From: Bordetella parapertussis
GTDB lineage: Bacteria; Pseudomonadota; Gammaproteobacteria; Burkholderiales; Burkholderiaceae_B
DNA length: 42,481 nt
Reading direction: 5' to 3'
NCBI GenBank assembly: GCA_945872285.1
Contig: CAMBZR010000021.1
Span: 1 to 42,481, forward strand
Shown: in pieces, positions 1 to 9,458 of the stretch
Position numbering within the stretch: the first letter of the stretch is position 1
How the letters are laid out: each line of letters opens with the position of its first letter
Program-made: the position numbers and the translations under genes
The notes under the pieces: model-generated
What the model saw: the letters and a program-made list of their open reading frames with translations, nothing else
Told to the model about the DNA's origin: nothing
The model's database searches: none

Positions 1-3
1 GGG

Positions 4-1041
4 TTAAGCGCAGCCTTGACAGCTTGGGTGTGCACGCAAACGAGGATACACCCCAAGCGCGTTATTCGAAAAAATCTGCTGTTTCTGCTTCAGGTCGGCG
101 CAAGGCGAAGCATCGATGTAGCGCTTGGTATCATCAAAATAAAAATTGGTCAGCGGATCAATACCCTGTACGGCACCAACCGTTTCAGAGGCAAACAAAA
201 TATTTTTTGCAGGGATCACTTTTAACAATAGGTCAATGCCGGGCTGGTGGTACACGCAGGTATCAAAGAACACATTGTTCAATACTTTTTGCTCAAGGGG
301 TGGCAAGCCCATGTCTTGCGCACGTCCGCGGTAGCGGCCCCAATGATAGGGCACAGCGCCACCGCCATGCGGAATAATAAACTTAAGGGTCGGAAAATCT
401 TTAAAAATATCCGAGGTCATGAACTGCACGAACGCCGTGGTGTCGCCATTGATGTAGTGTGTTGCCACAGCGTCAAAGTGCGGGTTACACGAGCCGCTGA
501 CATGAATCATTGCCGGAATATTGAGCGCCACCATCTTTTCGTAAAGCGGGTACCACCATTTTTTATCCCAGAGCGGCGGGTCACTCCAGTGTCCGCCGGT
601 GGGATCGGGGTTAATGTTTGCGCCAATAAACCCATGCTCGTTGATGCAGCGGTCAAGCTCTTCAAAGACGCGTGCTCCTGGTGCGACGCCGGGCGCCTGA
701 GGAAGCTGGCAGACGCCGACAAAATCCGTTGGGTACAGGGTGCAAACCCGATGAATAATCTCGTTGTTGTAGCGCGCCCAGACCACGTTGGTTGCTTCGT
801 TGCCGCGATGGTGATCCATGCCTACTGCGCGTGGTGAAAAAATCGTCAGATCAATGCCACGCTCGCGCATGATGCGAAGTTGATTGTTCTCAATGCCGTC
901 ACGAATTTCGGCGTCAGTGACCGCGGGCGGGGGCGTGGTGGGTGCCCGTCCGGTACGGTCAAATTCGGCGATTTGCTCAGTGCGAAACTGTGCGACTTGC
1001 GGCGGCGTTGTTGTGAAATGACCGTGAACATCAATAATCAT
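4..1041 (-). CDS. ligJ: 4-oxalomesaconate hydratase (LigJ-like, amidohydrolase superfamily)
   Basis: The 345-residue protein should hydrate 4-oxalomesaconate to 4-carboxy-4-hydroxy-2-oxoadipate in the protocatechuate 4,5-cleavage (or gallate) pathway in the cytoplasm. It opens with the metal-binding HGH (H6, H8) and has further likely metal or catalytic residues at H180 (MIHVSG), H225 (PHGGGAVPYHWGR) and E286 (FASE). Segments such as NPDPTGGHW and FFDTCVYHQPGIDLL match what I remember of Sphingobium LigJ along the full length. The gene is complete, with its stop only 3 bases inside the window edge, so further pathway genes may lie to the left. It is divergent from the alpha/beta hydrolase gene across about 230 bp. 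A generic amidohydrolase (ACMSD-like) is the alternative, but LigJ is the closer fit. Confidence 0.85.
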   Translation of the reverse strand: MIIDVHGHFTTTPPQVAQFRTEQIAEFDRTGRAPTTPPPAVTDAEIRDGIENNQLRIMRERGIDLTIFSPRAVGMDHHRGNEATNVVWARYNNEIIHRVCTLYPTDFVGVCQLPQAPGVAPGARVFEELDRCINEHGFIGANINPDPTGGHWSDPPLWDKKWWYPLYEKMVALNIPAMIHVSGSCNPHFDAVATHYINGDTTAFVQFMTSDIFKDFPTLKFIIPHGGGAVPYHWGRYRGRAQDMGLPPLEQKVLNNVFFDTCVYHQPGIDLLLKVIPAKNILFASETVGAVQGIDPLTNFYFDDTKRYIDASPCADLKQKQQIFSNNALGVYPRLRAHPSCQGCA

Positions 1042-1271
1042 GGTGAGGGGGGTCTTCTAAAGTTAAGTGGCTGGCAGCTATTATGTTGCTTCAAGATTTA
1101 TTTTTATTTTATCGCGACTTAGCTGCTGAGTGGCGAAAGCCGAGGTTTGAGGTGAGCAGTTTTTTCGTTCGAGGTGTTATTTTTACTGACCGGACCCTAA
1201 ACCGACAAAATCGCTTGGCGTCACCCCGCTCGGTGGGCTAAAACGATAGCAAAACAACAGAGACCAACGAC
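1042..1271. other. Divergent intergenic region, ligJ / hydrolase
   Basis: This 230-bp spacer must hold the promoters of both divergent genes. It contains an AT-rich patch around 1090-1115. I see no convincing palindromic operator, hairpin or small gene in it. Confidence 0.4.
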
Positions 1272-2114
1272 ATGACACAATGGAACGATCCCAATACGCA
1301 GGCTTGGATTGAGCAGTACGAGCAACGTGCGGTTCTTCACTCGGTTGACGTGGACGCTCATCAGGTCAGTTGGCGGCAGTTTGGAGACGCCTCGGGCGAA
1401 CCTCTGCTGTTGATTCATGGCGGCCATGGCAGTTGGATGCATTGGGCGCGTAATATTGATGCGTTGGCGCAAAAATTCTCGGTGTTTGTGGTCGATTTGC
1501 CCGGGTATGGCGATTCGAGCGATCCGCATTTTGGCGAGTTTGGAGACATGATCGCCGTCACGGCACAAAGTATCGCGCAGTTGCTGGGTTCCAATACGCC
1601 GTTCCAGCTTGCGGGCTTTTCGTTTGGTGGTTTGGTGTCGGCGAACCTGGCCGCGCAAGGGGCGCCGGTTAAAAGTTTAGCCCTGCTCGGGCCCGGCGGT
1701 CACGGCGGGCCAAGACGCGAACGCGGCGAGTTAGTGAACTGGAAGCGCGCGGTGACCGACGAAGAGTTACGCGAGGCGATGCGTTTTAATTTATGGGCGC
1801 ACATGCTGTATGCCGACGAGGCGATTGATGCGTTTGCGCTCGACATCCATACTTATTCGTGCGTACAAACACGGTTTCGTAGCCGCGGGATTTCTGGGCG
1901 TGGCTTGCTTGGACCCGCGCTTGATGATTACAACGGTAAAACTTTGATTCTGTGGGGGGCTCACGACATTACGTGCGACCCCGAATATATGATGACAAAC
2001 ATGATTGAGCCTCACGCCAACCGCAAAGGAATCATCCTGCCTGAGATCGGTCACTGGGTGCAGTATGAGGCGGCTGAGCAAACGAATTCGATCATGCTTG
2101 AGTGGTTTAGTTGA
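1272..2114 (+). CDS. alpha/beta hydrolase
   Basis: A 280-residue alpha/beta-hydrolase fold protein. The oxyanion-hole HGG is at residues 49-52, the nucleophile elbow GFSFGG places the catalytic serine at S117, the likely acid is D232 (GAHD) and the likely base is H261 (EIGHW). There is no signal peptide, so it is probably cytoplasmic. The fold covers C-C bond hydrolases of meta-cleavage pathways, esterases and haloperoxidases. Proximity to the LigJ-like gene hints at aromatic catabolism, but the substrate cannot be read from the sequence. The ribosome binding site ahead of this ATG is weak. Its stop is 2 bp from the convergent apaH stop. Confidence 0.75.
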   Translation: MTQWNDPNTQAWIEQYEQRAVLHSVDVDAHQVSWRQFGDASGEPLLLIHGGHGSWMHWARNIDALAQKFSVFVVDLPGYGDSSDPHFGEFGDMIAVTAQSIAQLLGSNTPFQLAGFSFGGLVSANLAAQGAPVKSLALLGPGGHGGPRRERGELVNWKRAVTDEELREAMRFNLWAHMLYADEAIDAFALDIHTYSCVQTRFRSRGISGRGLLGPALDDYNGKTLILWGAHDITCDPEYMMTNMIEPHANRKGIILPEIGHWVQYEAAEQTNSIMLEWFS

Positions 2115-2116
2115 AA

Positions 2117-2953
2117 CTAATTGCCAACCGGCACCAGGCTTTGCGGGCAGACAATTTGTACGAGGCGACGGTCTTGCAGACGAACCGCGGTGAGTTCGCC
2201 ACCCCAGACGCAACCGGTATCTAAGCAAATCGCGTTCTCGCGTAACATGAGCTTCAGTGTCGACCAATGGCCAAAGACGACGGTCACGTCTTGCGTGGCA
2301 CGTTTAGGAATTTCAAACCAGGGCATCAAGCCCTCGCCGCGCTGTTCAGGAGCAGTTTTAAGCGCGAGCAGCATATGCCCGTTGGTCGTGCACAAGCGCA
2401 TACGAGTGAGGGCGTTGATGACGACGCGCAGACGCTTGCTTCCGGTATGGCCGTCTTTCCAGTGATCGGGGTCGTTGCCATACATTTTCTGTAAGGTTTT
2501 TTTCCAGTTCGGGCTGCGCAGGGCTTGCTCGACCTCGTTGGCAAGCGAAAGCGTTTTAGACACATCCCACTTAGGAAGTACGCCAGCGTGTACCAAGAGG
2601 TGACCGAACTCGAAGTGGGCCAACGGACGCCAGCGCAACCAGTTGATCAAATCCTCGACATCCGGGGCTTCAAGCACCTCAAGTAAGGTGTCGTTTTTAC
2701 CTAATTGCCGCACGCCTGCAGCCACCGCCAGCAAATGTAGATCGTGATTACCTAAGACGGCGATGCTACGATCTTCAAGTGCCATTAAGCGTCGCAAGGT
2801 CTTTAGCGACTGTGAGCCACGGTTTACGAGATCGCCTGCGAACCAAAAGCGCGCCAGCGGTTCTTGGGCGATTTCTGGGTGCGCTAAAAGTTCGTCAAGT
2901 GAAGAGCAACAGCCCTGTATATCGCCAACCATCCAGATGCTGTGCATGCTCAT
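2117..2953 (-). CDS. apaH: Symmetrical bis(5'-nucleosyl)-tetraphosphatase ApaH
   Basis: ApaH splits Ap4A into two ADP and can remove Np4 caps from RNA; it is a cytoplasmic metallophosphoesterase. The 278-residue protein has GDIQGC near residues 10-15, [18 protein letters not shown] and the C-terminal [10 protein letters not shown], all ApaH signatures. The first motif carries Gln where E. coli has His (GDVHG); Pseudomonas-type ApaH proteins also have GDLQG, so this is not a defect. Its start codon overlaps the lptG stop by 4 bp, indicating translational coupling as the last gene of the leftward mpl-to-apaH operon. A second ATG two codons in is a possible alternative start. Confidence 0.93.
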   Translation of the reverse strand: MSMHSIWMVGDIQGCCSSLDELLAHPEIAQEPLARFWFAGDLVNRGSQSLKTLRRLMALEDRSIAVLGNHDLHLLAVAAGVRQLGKNDTLLEVLEAPDVEDLINWLRWRPLAHFEFGHLLVHAGVLPKWDVSKTLSLANEVEQALRSPNWKKTLQKMYGNDPDHWKDGHTGSKRLRVVINALTRMRLCTTNGHMLLALKTAPEQRGEGLMPWFEIPKRATQDVTVVFGHWSTLKLMLRENAICLDTGCVWGGELTAVRLQDRRLVQIVCPQSLVPVGN

Positions 2954-4128
2954 ACGGCAGATTTTCGTCCTAGCCAGACACCGAAGGTTTTGCTGATGAT
3001 GGCGTTACGGTGTTCCATCGCAAAAATTGCAGTCAGCGCCAGTAGTATCGCCATGATATTTGGCAGCAAAGCGGTGACAATCGGCGGCCACTTATAAAGC
3101 AAGCCAACATTGAGTGCCAGTTGGTTGATCATAAAGAAGCCAGTGCCAATCAGAATGCCTAAAAAAACTTTTGCGCCTACCCCGCCGCGCCGTGTTTGCA
3201 TAAACCCAATAGGTGCTGCGATCGTTAGCATCACAACCAAGGTAAACGGGTAAGCCAGTTTACGCCAGACCGCAACCACTTGACGATCAGATTGCAATTG
3301 ATTGCGTTCAAGGTACTGAATGTAGTCGTGTAAGGCTTTAAGCGTCATGCGTTCGGGCGTCAGGATGCGGGCAACTAAGCGCTCGGCGGTGAGCGTAGTT
3401 TGGACCTGGCGTGACGCGATTTTTTCTTTGACTACGACCGGACGTTCAGACACCTTGGCGTCGGCGAGTACGGCTCTTGTTTCAGGCGAGATGCGTGTCT
3501 CGGTGACATTTTGCATGAGTAATTGCCCGTCAACAAACCGTCCTGACTCTGCCGTTGACATCAAGGACAGTGCGGTGCCGTCAGGGAACTCATACAGCCG
3601 CAGGTCTGCGGCATTACCCGAGGTGAGCAGGCGACCGATATTAATGACGCGTGTGCCGCCTCCTTCGGTTGGTTCTTTAAACCAATAGCCACTTGCCAGT
3701 CGTCCGCCCTCGACACGACCGCGCATCAGCAAATTAGCCTCACTACTTTTGATCTCGGCAATCGGGGTGATGAACTCTGAAAGGATCGTAGCACCCAACA
3801 CGAGGGGGATCGAGATGAGCCACAGCATTTTTAATAAACCCATGCCGCTTACGCCAGACACCCGCAAAATCACGAGTTCGTTGCGTTGCGCCAGGCCAGC
3901 AAGCGCCAAGATCGCACCAATCAGCAAGCCAATGGGGAGTAGGTCGTAGAGTCGAGTGGGAATGGAAAGCGCCTGTAAATAAAACAGGGCGGTCAGAGGG
4001 AATTTGCTGCTGACACTATCGAGTTCGTCGACTAGTGTAAAAAACATGAATAAGCCAAGCAAGGCAAGCAGTACCACCGAGGTGGACCGATAAATTTCGC
4101 GGGCGAGGTAACGACGGGCAGTGCGCAT
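2950..4128 (-). CDS. lptG: LPS export ABC transporter permease LptG
   Basis: LptG is one of the two inner-membrane permeases that, with LptF, LptB2 and the LptC-A-D bridge, extract lipopolysaccharide from the inner membrane. The predicted 392-residue protein has three or so N-terminal membrane segments, the segment [14 protein letters not shown] that matches the LptG cytoplasmic coupling region (LAQRSELV in E. coli), a periplasmic beta-jellyroll-like middle, and C-terminal membrane helices with PLVV-like and GFFMINQ segments. I chose the start [13 protein letters not shown] at 4128 because a longer reading frame to 4161 would run into aroE, while 4128 leaves a 4-bp gap. No lptF lies beside it in this window. 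It overlaps apaH by 4 bp. Confidence 0.9.
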   Translation of the reverse strand: MRTARRYLAREIYRSTSVVLLALLGLFMFFTLVDELDSVSSKFPLTALFYLQALSIPTRLYDLLPIGLLIGAILALAGLAQRNELVILRVSGVSGMGLLKMLWLISIPLVLGATILSEFITPIAEIKSSEANLLMRGRVEGGRLASGYWFKEPTEGGGTRVINIGRLLTSGNAADLRLYEFPDGTALSLMSTAESGRFVDGQLLMQNVTETRISPETRAVLADAKVSERPVVVKEKIASRQVQTTLTAERLVARILTPERMTLKALHDYIQYLERNQLQSDRQVVAVWRKLAYPFTLVVMLTIAAPIGFMQTRRGGVGAKVFLGILIGTGFFMINQLALNVGLLYKWPPIVTALLPNIMAILLALTAIFAMEHRNAIISKTFGVWLGRKSAV

Positions 4129-4132
4129 GATG

Positions 4133-5041
4133 CTAGTGTAATGCCTCGCGCGAGGCATCAAGCTCTGCGCGAATCAAGCGTAATACCGGAGCGGTTTCGG
4201 GTCGTACGCCATGCCAAAGATAAAAGCTTTCGGCGGCTTGCTCGACTAGCATCCCCAACCCGTCGTGCGTATGTTGCGCCTGGTCGGCCTGGGCTTGAAC
4301 CATGAAAGTGGTAGGCTGAGCGGCATACATCAAGTCGTAGGCGCAGCCGCCCGCCGCGTAGAGCCCAGAGGGCACCTCAGGCGCCGCCTCGCTCAGGCTG
4401 CTGGCGCTCGCATTCAAAACTAAATCCCAACCCTGGGTGCTGGCGGCCTCGCTCAGACTGCCAGCTGACAGTCGTTTGGTTTGCAACGCGTGGAGGTCTG
4501 GCCACTGGCTCACGAGCGCGTGCGCGCGCGCAGGCGTGCGGTTAACAATGTGCAAGTGCGCGCAGCCTGCCTCAAGCAAAGGTCCTAGCACGCCGCGCGC
4601 TGCCCCCCCCGCGCCGATCATTAAGATGCGGGCGTCTTTTAAGGGTAAGGCCAATCGTTGCAAGTCTGTGACCAGACCAATACCGTCGGTGTTGCAACCA
4701 TGCAAGGCGCCACCTTCGAGCCAAAGCGTATTCACAGCCTGCGCCAATTGCGCCCGCACACTTAAGTTCGCCCGCGCAAGCTGCCAGGCTTCGAGTTTGA
4801 AGGGTACGGTGACGTTCAACCCTCTGCCGCCCGCTTTAAAAAAAGCAGTGACGGTCGGTTCGAACTGATCTACGGCGGGGGCGATGCGCTCGTAGAGCAA
4901 GGCAATTTTTGTTTGCAGCGCGAACTGTTGGTGGATGGCCGGCGACCGGCTGTGTGACACCGGGTTGCCAAGCACCGCGCAGCGCGCGGGGTGGCTGATC
5001 GCGCCAAAAACAGCGGTGGGTGTGGACGAGGTTGTGGTCAT
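4133..5041 (-). CDS. aroE: Shikimate dehydrogenase (NADP+)
   Basis: Reduces 3-dehydroshikimate to shikimate with NADPH, the fourth step of the aromatic amino-acid pathway. The 302-residue protein shows the substrate-binding [12 protein letters not shown] (about 26-37), NVTVPFK with catalytic K82, NTDG with catalytic D119, the glycine-rich dinucleotide loop GAGGAARG (143-150) and the NRTPAR phosphate-recognition motif (from 167) typical of NADP-specific AroE. It overlaps the upstream TonB-like gene by 4 bp and is 4 bp from lptG. aroQ, the preceding pathway step, lies 5 kb away on the other strand. It is slightly long because of an N-terminal extension of about 15 residues. Confidence 0.95.
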   Translation of the reverse strand: MTTTSSTPTAVFGAISHPARCAVLGNPVSHSRSPAIHQQFALQTKIALLYERIAPAVDQFEPTVTAFFKAGGRGLNVTVPFKLEAWQLARANLSVRAQLAQAVNTLWLEGGALHGCNTDGIGLVTDLQRLALPLKDARILMIGAGGAARGVLGPLLEAGCAHLHIVNRTPARAHALVSQWPDLHALQTKRLSAGSLSEAASTQGWDLVLNASASSLSEAAPEVPSGLYAAGGCAYDLMYAAQPTTFMVQAQADQAQHTHDGLGMLVEQAAESFYLWHGVRPETAPVLRLIRAELDASREALH

Positions 5042-5940
5042 GGTTGACGCGCCTGTAGGGTTCCGTCGACAAAATGCCAGGTGCGGGTCAGCACGATCTG
5101 ATCGACTTGTTTAGCCATCTCGCTAGGAAACGGCGCAAAGGGTGAGGCGAGTTGCGCGATGCGCCGCACCGCCTGATTCAGCAGGGCCTTGTCTGACGGC
5201 CGGTCAATATTGATATCGGTGAGTACGCCGTCTGAACGAATCGTCAGACTGGCTTGCACTGAGCCGTAGGCCTTGCCGTCTGTGCCGGTTGGATACTGTT
5301 GGGTGCCGATTTGCTCGACGCGCTGGCGCCACTGGTTGATATATTCGGCGAAGCGTGCCTGTTGAGCGGACGGCGCATCAAAGAGCTTGCGCGGGCGTTG
5401 ATTGTATTGTTGTACCTGCTCTGCTAATGCAGTCAGCGAGTTGTTTAGCAGGACTTGCTCTTGATCGCGTTCGTCTTGCCCGGGTTGTTGAGCATCTTTT
5501 AAAAACTGCTCGGTTGGGTGGCCTTCGGTGACCTGTTGCGCGGCTTTTAATTGCGTCAGTAATTGTTGTTGCTCAGCTTCGAGCTGCAAGCGCTGCTTGA
5601 CCAGACGTTCAAGCACAACCGCTTCGGGTGCCTCGCCGACGTATGGCAGTTCGCTTGAGGTCACCCCGCGGGTTGCCTGGCCGCCACCATCGACATTGAC
5701 TTGCGCCAGCACCTGCGCCTTGACGGGGGTGCTTTCCGTGCTGGCGTTCATCATTACGATTTCAAGCTCTGAGGCAGGCGCTTGCGGGGGCGCGACCGTT
5801 TGCCGCTGCCAGGCCAGTAGCGCAACGTGAAACACGAGCGACAGAAAAATTGCCCAGCGCAAAAACTGAGGCGAACCGACTCCCGCGCCTGAGGGCTCAA
5901 GGGATGTCGGCGCATCGTGTGGTAGCGGCAAAGTATTCAA
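5038..5940 (-). CDS. TonB-like energy transducer protein
   Basis: The 300-residue protein is anchored by one N-terminal membrane helix (about residues 27-44), followed by a region rich in Gln, Leu and Glu that should form a coiled coil (about 105-150), and ends in a TonB C-terminal domain: [20 protein letters not shown] and the final strand [10 protein letters not shown]. TonB proteins carry proton-motive energy from ExbB/ExbD to outer-membrane receptors. The usual Pro-rich EP/KP spacer is replaced by the coiled coil, so a TolA-like or accessory role is also possible. exbB/exbD are not adjacent. It lies 8 bp after the RNB gene and overlaps aroE. Confidence 0.8.
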   Translation of the reverse strand: MNTLPLPHDAPTSLEPSGAGVGSPQFLRWAIFLSLVFHVALLAWQRQTVAPPQAPASELEIVMMNASTESTPVKAQVLAQVNVDGGGQATRGVTSSELPYVGEAPEAVVLERLVKQRLQLEAEQQQLLTQLKAAQQVTEGHPTEQFLKDAQQPGQDERDQEQVLLNNSLTALAEQVQQYNQRPRKLFDAPSAQQARFAEYINQWRQRVEQIGTQQYPTGTDGKAYGSVQASLTIRSDGVLTDINIDRPSDKALLNQAVRRIAQLASPFAPFPSEMAKQVDQIVLTRTWHFVDGTLQARQP

Positions 5941-5948
5941 CGCAGACC

Positions 5949-7970
5949 TTACGCAAGAGGAGGCGGGTGGGTCGTCACGGTATTAGAACTCTCGGCGACG
6001 GGCATTGCAACGGTGTCTGGCAGGGCATTGTCGACTGTCACGCTTAAGGGCTCGGGCTCGTCAGCTACGTCAGAGGCCTCGACGACGGCGTCCAGTACGC
6101 TGAGGTAGCGAGCTTCAAGTTCAAGCGCAAGTTCATCCGCACCGGTGATTTGTAATTCGATTTGTTGACCGCGCCCCAGTTGGGGCAGACCGGCCAGTCG
6201 CGTCACCAGGGGTGCGTGATTGAGTCGGATCAAGTCTTCTTTTATGACCGTTGCTGTGCAAGTCGTGATCTGCTGTTGTTGCAGCCAACGCAAGCACCAG
6301 AAACGTTCCATGTTGTTCTGAAAATCGTTCCAGGCTAAATACTGTGCTTCAAACGCCCCGATAATAGCAAACAGATCGGCATCACGAGATTTAAAAGGTG
6401 CAACCAGGGGCGCCGAGACGCCATGCTCAATCGCTGCAATCAATTGCCATTGATTCACCAAATCTACATAGCGGCGTAGCGGCGAAGTGCACCAGGCGTA
6501 CTGCGGCACGCCGATGGCTTCGTGCGGCAAGGCCTGCGTGCTCATGCGCACGCGTCCGGTCTGCTGCGAGCGATAAATGCCAGGCAGACCGCAGGTGGCC
6601 AGCAGGCCGCCCCAGGTGCTGTTGGCCAGGATCATGTATTCAGCGACTAACCGGTCAAGCGGCGCGTTGCGCTGACGGGGCAAAATACGGACGGGCGTGG
6701 CGGGATCGTTGGCGTCGCCATCGATATAAAAACTGTACTCGATACGATTATTGTTTTCGGGTTTGCCGCGCACCTCTTCGCGTTGTTTGGCCAGTTGCAA
6801 CGCCAGTTGCCATAACGGACGCATCCAGTCGTTGTAGGGCAACACTTGGGTTGAGTCGGCCAGTGCGTCTTCAGTAAATATCTCGTCGAGCTGATTGTGG
6901 CGCAGGTTTTCGCGCACGGCAACACGCTCAAGTCGGCTCTCGTGGGCGAGAATCTCGCCGGTGAGTGGGTTGGCGGTGACGTACAACGACAACGCGGGCA
7001 CGGCATGACCAGCATCGAGCGAGAACGCTTCGATCACGGCGTCGGGCTGCATGGGTATTTTTTCGCCGGGCGTGTACACGGTAGACATCCGCGCCCGTGC
7101 CAGCAAGTCAAGGGCACTGCCGCGGGTGACCGCCAAACCCGGCGCAGCAATGTGGACGCCCACGCGAAGGTTGCCATCGGGCAGGGTGCTGACCGACAGC
7201 GCGTCGTCAATTTCAGTCGTGGTGCTGTCATCTACTGAGTAAGCGTCGACTTGAGCCAGGGGCAGGTCTTGTCCAACGGGCGGCAAGGTCACAGGTGCAA
7301 AACTTGTGCCGCGCGGAAAATGTGTGGCCAGAAAGCGCCCCTTGTGCAGCGCAAGCGCATGAGGCCAGGCACCCAAGCTTAGCAATAAGCGTTCGGGAGT
7401 TTGCCGTGTACTCGCGCAAGCGGCTTCTAGCGCTTTCCAGACTTGCGAGTTTTTGTCGGGGCGGGTAATCAGGCTGACGGCAATTTCGGCGACTTCGGAG
7501 GGTAGGGTGCCAGCGACCATTTGGTCGGCCCACTCTTGTGTGAGCGCAGCCTGACGTTGTTTTTTTTCGAGAGCGGCCAGGGCCACGGTTAGGATTTCAG
7601 GTGGCGCCGCCTTATAACGTCCGCGGCCGCGTCGATGAAAATAAACCGGCGCGCTGTGTAAGCGCAGTAGCAGCGTGGTTTTTTCGAGCGTAGTGGGGGC
7701 GTGACCAAAGTAATCCAGGCTAAGCGCTTCTACGTCAAACTCTTCTTGTGGCGCGCATTCCCAAAGAAACTGCAAGTCAATTTCGTGAGAGAGGGCGTCG
7801 GCCTGAGCGAGTAATTCGTCGGGGGCAGGCGTTGCAAAGTTGTATAGGCAATGACTGCGCTTGATTTTGCTGCGTTTACCTGTGCTGGATTCGACTTGCA
7901 GGGCGGCATCGGCCTCTGACAGGATATGACCGGTTTTAAAAGACCCATCTTCTTCAAATAAAACGTACAT
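5949..7970 (-). CDS. RNase II/VacB-family (RNB) 3'-5' exoribonuclease
   Basis: A processive 3'-to-5' single-strand RNA exonuclease of about 673 residues. The RNB catalytic core contains DDSTTTEIDDA (about residues 247-257), which supplies the Mg2+-binding acidic cluster; the Glu in place of one E. coli RNase II Asp is usual in this subfamily. Downstream are LLARARMSTVYTPG, FSLDAG and the YAWCTSPLRRYVDLVNQ stretch with the conserved RY that grips the scissile phosphate. The N-terminal part is short and the S1-type C-terminus weak, as in betaproteobacterial RNB proteins rather than RNase R. The start MYVLFEEDGSFKTGHI at 7970 is preferred over an upstream in-frame start at 8099, whose extra residues look non-conserved. 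Confidence 0.87.
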   Translation of the reverse strand: MYVLFEEDGSFKTGHILSEADAALQVESSTGKRSKIKRSHCLYNFATPAPDELLAQADALSHEIDLQFLWECAPQEEFDVEALSLDYFGHAPTTLEKTTLLLRLHSAPVYFHRRGRGRYKAAPPEILTVALAALEKKQRQAALTQEWADQMVAGTLPSEVAEIAVSLITRPDKNSQVWKALEAACASTRQTPERLLLSLGAWPHALALHKGRFLATHFPRGTSFAPVTLPPVGQDLPLAQVDAYSVDDSTTTEIDDALSVSTLPDGNLRVGVHIAAPGLAVTRGSALDLLARARMSTVYTPGEKIPMQPDAVIEAFSLDAGHAVPALSLYVTANPLTGEILAHESRLERVAVRENLRHNQLDEIFTEDALADSTQVLPYNDWMRPLWQLALQLAKQREEVRGKPENNNRIEYSFYIDGDANDPATPVRILPRQRNAPLDRLVAEYMILANSTWGGLLATCGLPGIYRSQQTGRVRMSTQALPHEAIGVPQYAWCTSPLRRYVDLVNQWQLIAAIEHGVSAPLVAPFKSRDADLFAIIGAFEAQYLAWNDFQNNMERFWCLRWLQQQQITTCTATVIKEDLIRLNHAPLVTRLAGLPQLGRGQQIELQITGADELALELEARYLSVLDAVVEASDVADEPEPLSVTVDNALPDTVAMPVAESSNTVTTHPPPLA

Positions 7971-8040
7971 ACAGTGTTCCGATAAAAACTGAGAGGGCGC
8001 GTGAAGCCTGAAACGCCAGATCAAAAAAGTGTGAGGTGGG

Positions 8041-9411
8041 CTAGGTCTGAATGGCCGCCAGCGCGCGAAGTAACTTGTTGTGAATGTCTGCAAAGCCACC
8101 GTTGCTCATGATGACGATATGATCCCCGGGCTGAGCCTGGGCGCTAAGTGTCGCGATTAAGGCGTCGAGTTGCTGGTGGGCGTGCAAACGCGGACCCAGA
8201 GCCGCCAGCACGACGGCAGGCTCCCAGCCAAGCGCTTGCTTGCCCTCGTTTTGGCCGAAGCAAAATACCAGATCGGCGGCCTGCAGCGCCTGCGGCAAAC
8301 GCGCCGCCATGATGCCCAGTTTCATGGTGTTCGAGCGAGGCTCAAGCACGGCCAGAATTCGTTGCGCGCCGACCTTGGCACGCAAACCCTCAAGCGTCGT
8401 TTGAATCGCGGTGGGGTGATGAGCGAAGTCATCATAGACGCTAATCCCTCTGACGGTGCCGCGAAGCTCTAGGCGGCGTTTGACGCCAGCAAACTGGCAA
8501 AGCGCGGCGATGCTTTGTTTGGGTGTGACGCCGACGTGAGCCGCGGCAAGCAGCGCGACCAGGGCGTTGTGCTGATTGTGATTGCCTGTCAGCGACCAGT
8601 GCACTTGCCCAAGCTTGAGCGCGCCGTTATAGAGGTCAAACGAGCTGGCGTCAGCCGTGCGCGTGTGCCAGCCAGTCATCGCCCCTGTCGTCGTGACTTC
8701 GCTGTAGCAGCCCCGCTCAAGCACGCGGGCAAGCGCCTGATCTTGGGCCGGTGCAATCACGAGCCCCGTGCGGGGAACTGTGCGCAGCAGATGATGAAAC
8801 TGGGTTTCGATCGCGGCGAGGTCAGGAAAAATATCTGCGTGGTCGTACTCAAGATTATTCAGAATCGCTGTGCGCGCGCGATAGTGCACAAACTTTGAGC
8901 GCTTATCAAAAAACGCGGTGTCGTATTCGTCAGCTTCGATCACAAAGAGCGACGAGTCGGCTTGGTAACGGGCCGAGACCTCGAGCCCCGGTGCGACGCC
9001 ACCAATTAAAAAGTTTGGTTTGAGCCCGGCTTGTTGCAAAATCCAGGCCAGCATTGAGCTGGTCGTGGTTTTGCCGTGCGTACCCGCAACGGCAAGCACG
9101 TGCTGGCCTTGCAGAATATGCTGACCCAGCCATTGGGGGCCCGACATGTAGGGCAGGCCGGCATCCAGAATCGCCTCGATTAAAGGGTTGCCCCGCGATA
9201 TGACATTGCCAACGATAAACAAATCGGGTTTCAGGGCGAGTTGCTCGGGCGCAAAGCCCTCAAGTAAATCAATGCCCTGCTCTTGCAGTTGAGTGCTCAT
9301 GGGTGGGTAGACGCCTGCATCGCAGCCTGTTACACGGTGGCCGGCCGCACGCGCAATCAGCGCGAGCCCGCCCATGAACGTGCCACAGATACCTAAAATA
9401 TGCAGATGCAT
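8041..9411 (-). CDS. mpl: UDP-N-acetylmuramate:L-alanyl-gamma-D-glutamyl-meso-diaminopimelate ligase
   Basis: Mpl attaches recycled murein tripeptide to UDP-MurNAc, joining peptidoglycan recycling to precursor synthesis. The protein of about 456 residues starts MHLHILGICGTFMGG, has the Mur-ligase P-loop GTHGKTTTSSM, the EADEYDTAFFDKRSKF segment and LNNLEYDHADIFPD, then YDDFAHHPTAI and LEPRSNTMKLG of the C-terminal domain. The start at 9411 is chosen over 9417 because a GGGGAG ribosome site lies 7 nt upstream of it. It is the first gene of the leftward operon and fits with anmK, another cell-wall recycling gene, found at 31.7 kb. Confidence 0.94.
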   Translation of the reverse strand: MHLHILGICGTFMGGLALIARAAGHRVTGCDAGVYPPMSTQLQEQGIDLLEGFAPEQLALKPDLFIVGNVISRGNPLIEAILDAGLPYMSGPQWLGQHILQGQHVLAVAGTHGKTTTSSMLAWILQQAGLKPNFLIGGVAPGLEVSARYQADSSLFVIEADEYDTAFFDKRSKFVHYRARTAILNNLEYDHADIFPDLAAIETQFHHLLRTVPRTGLVIAPAQDQALARVLERGCYSEVTTTGAMTGWHTRTADASSFDLYNGALKLGQVHWSLTGNHNQHNALVALLAAAHVGVTPKQSIAALCQFAGVKRRLELRGTVRGISVYDDFAHHPTAIQTTLEGLRAKVGAQRILAVLEPRSNTMKLGIMAARLPQALQAADLVFCFGQNEGKQALGWEPAVVLAALGPRLHAHQQLDALIATLSAQAQPGDHIVIMSNGGFADIHNKLLRALAAIQT

Positions 9412-9458
9412 GAACATTCTCCCCGCAGCATTGTAGAGTGAGACGGTATGATGTCAGC

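Noticed and set aside
247..837. A 196-codon plus-strand open frame opposite ligJ.
   Set aside because: It lies wholly inside ligJ, has no family features, and arises from GC-rich codon bias on the other strand.
2117..2953. Gln replacing His in the ApaH GDxHG motif as a mutation.
   Set aside because: Pseudomonas-type ApaH proteins naturally carry GDLQG.
5949..7970. Glu in the DDSTTTEIDD cluster of the RNB protein as a catalytic loss.
   Set aside because: That Glu is common in this subfamily and can still bind metal.
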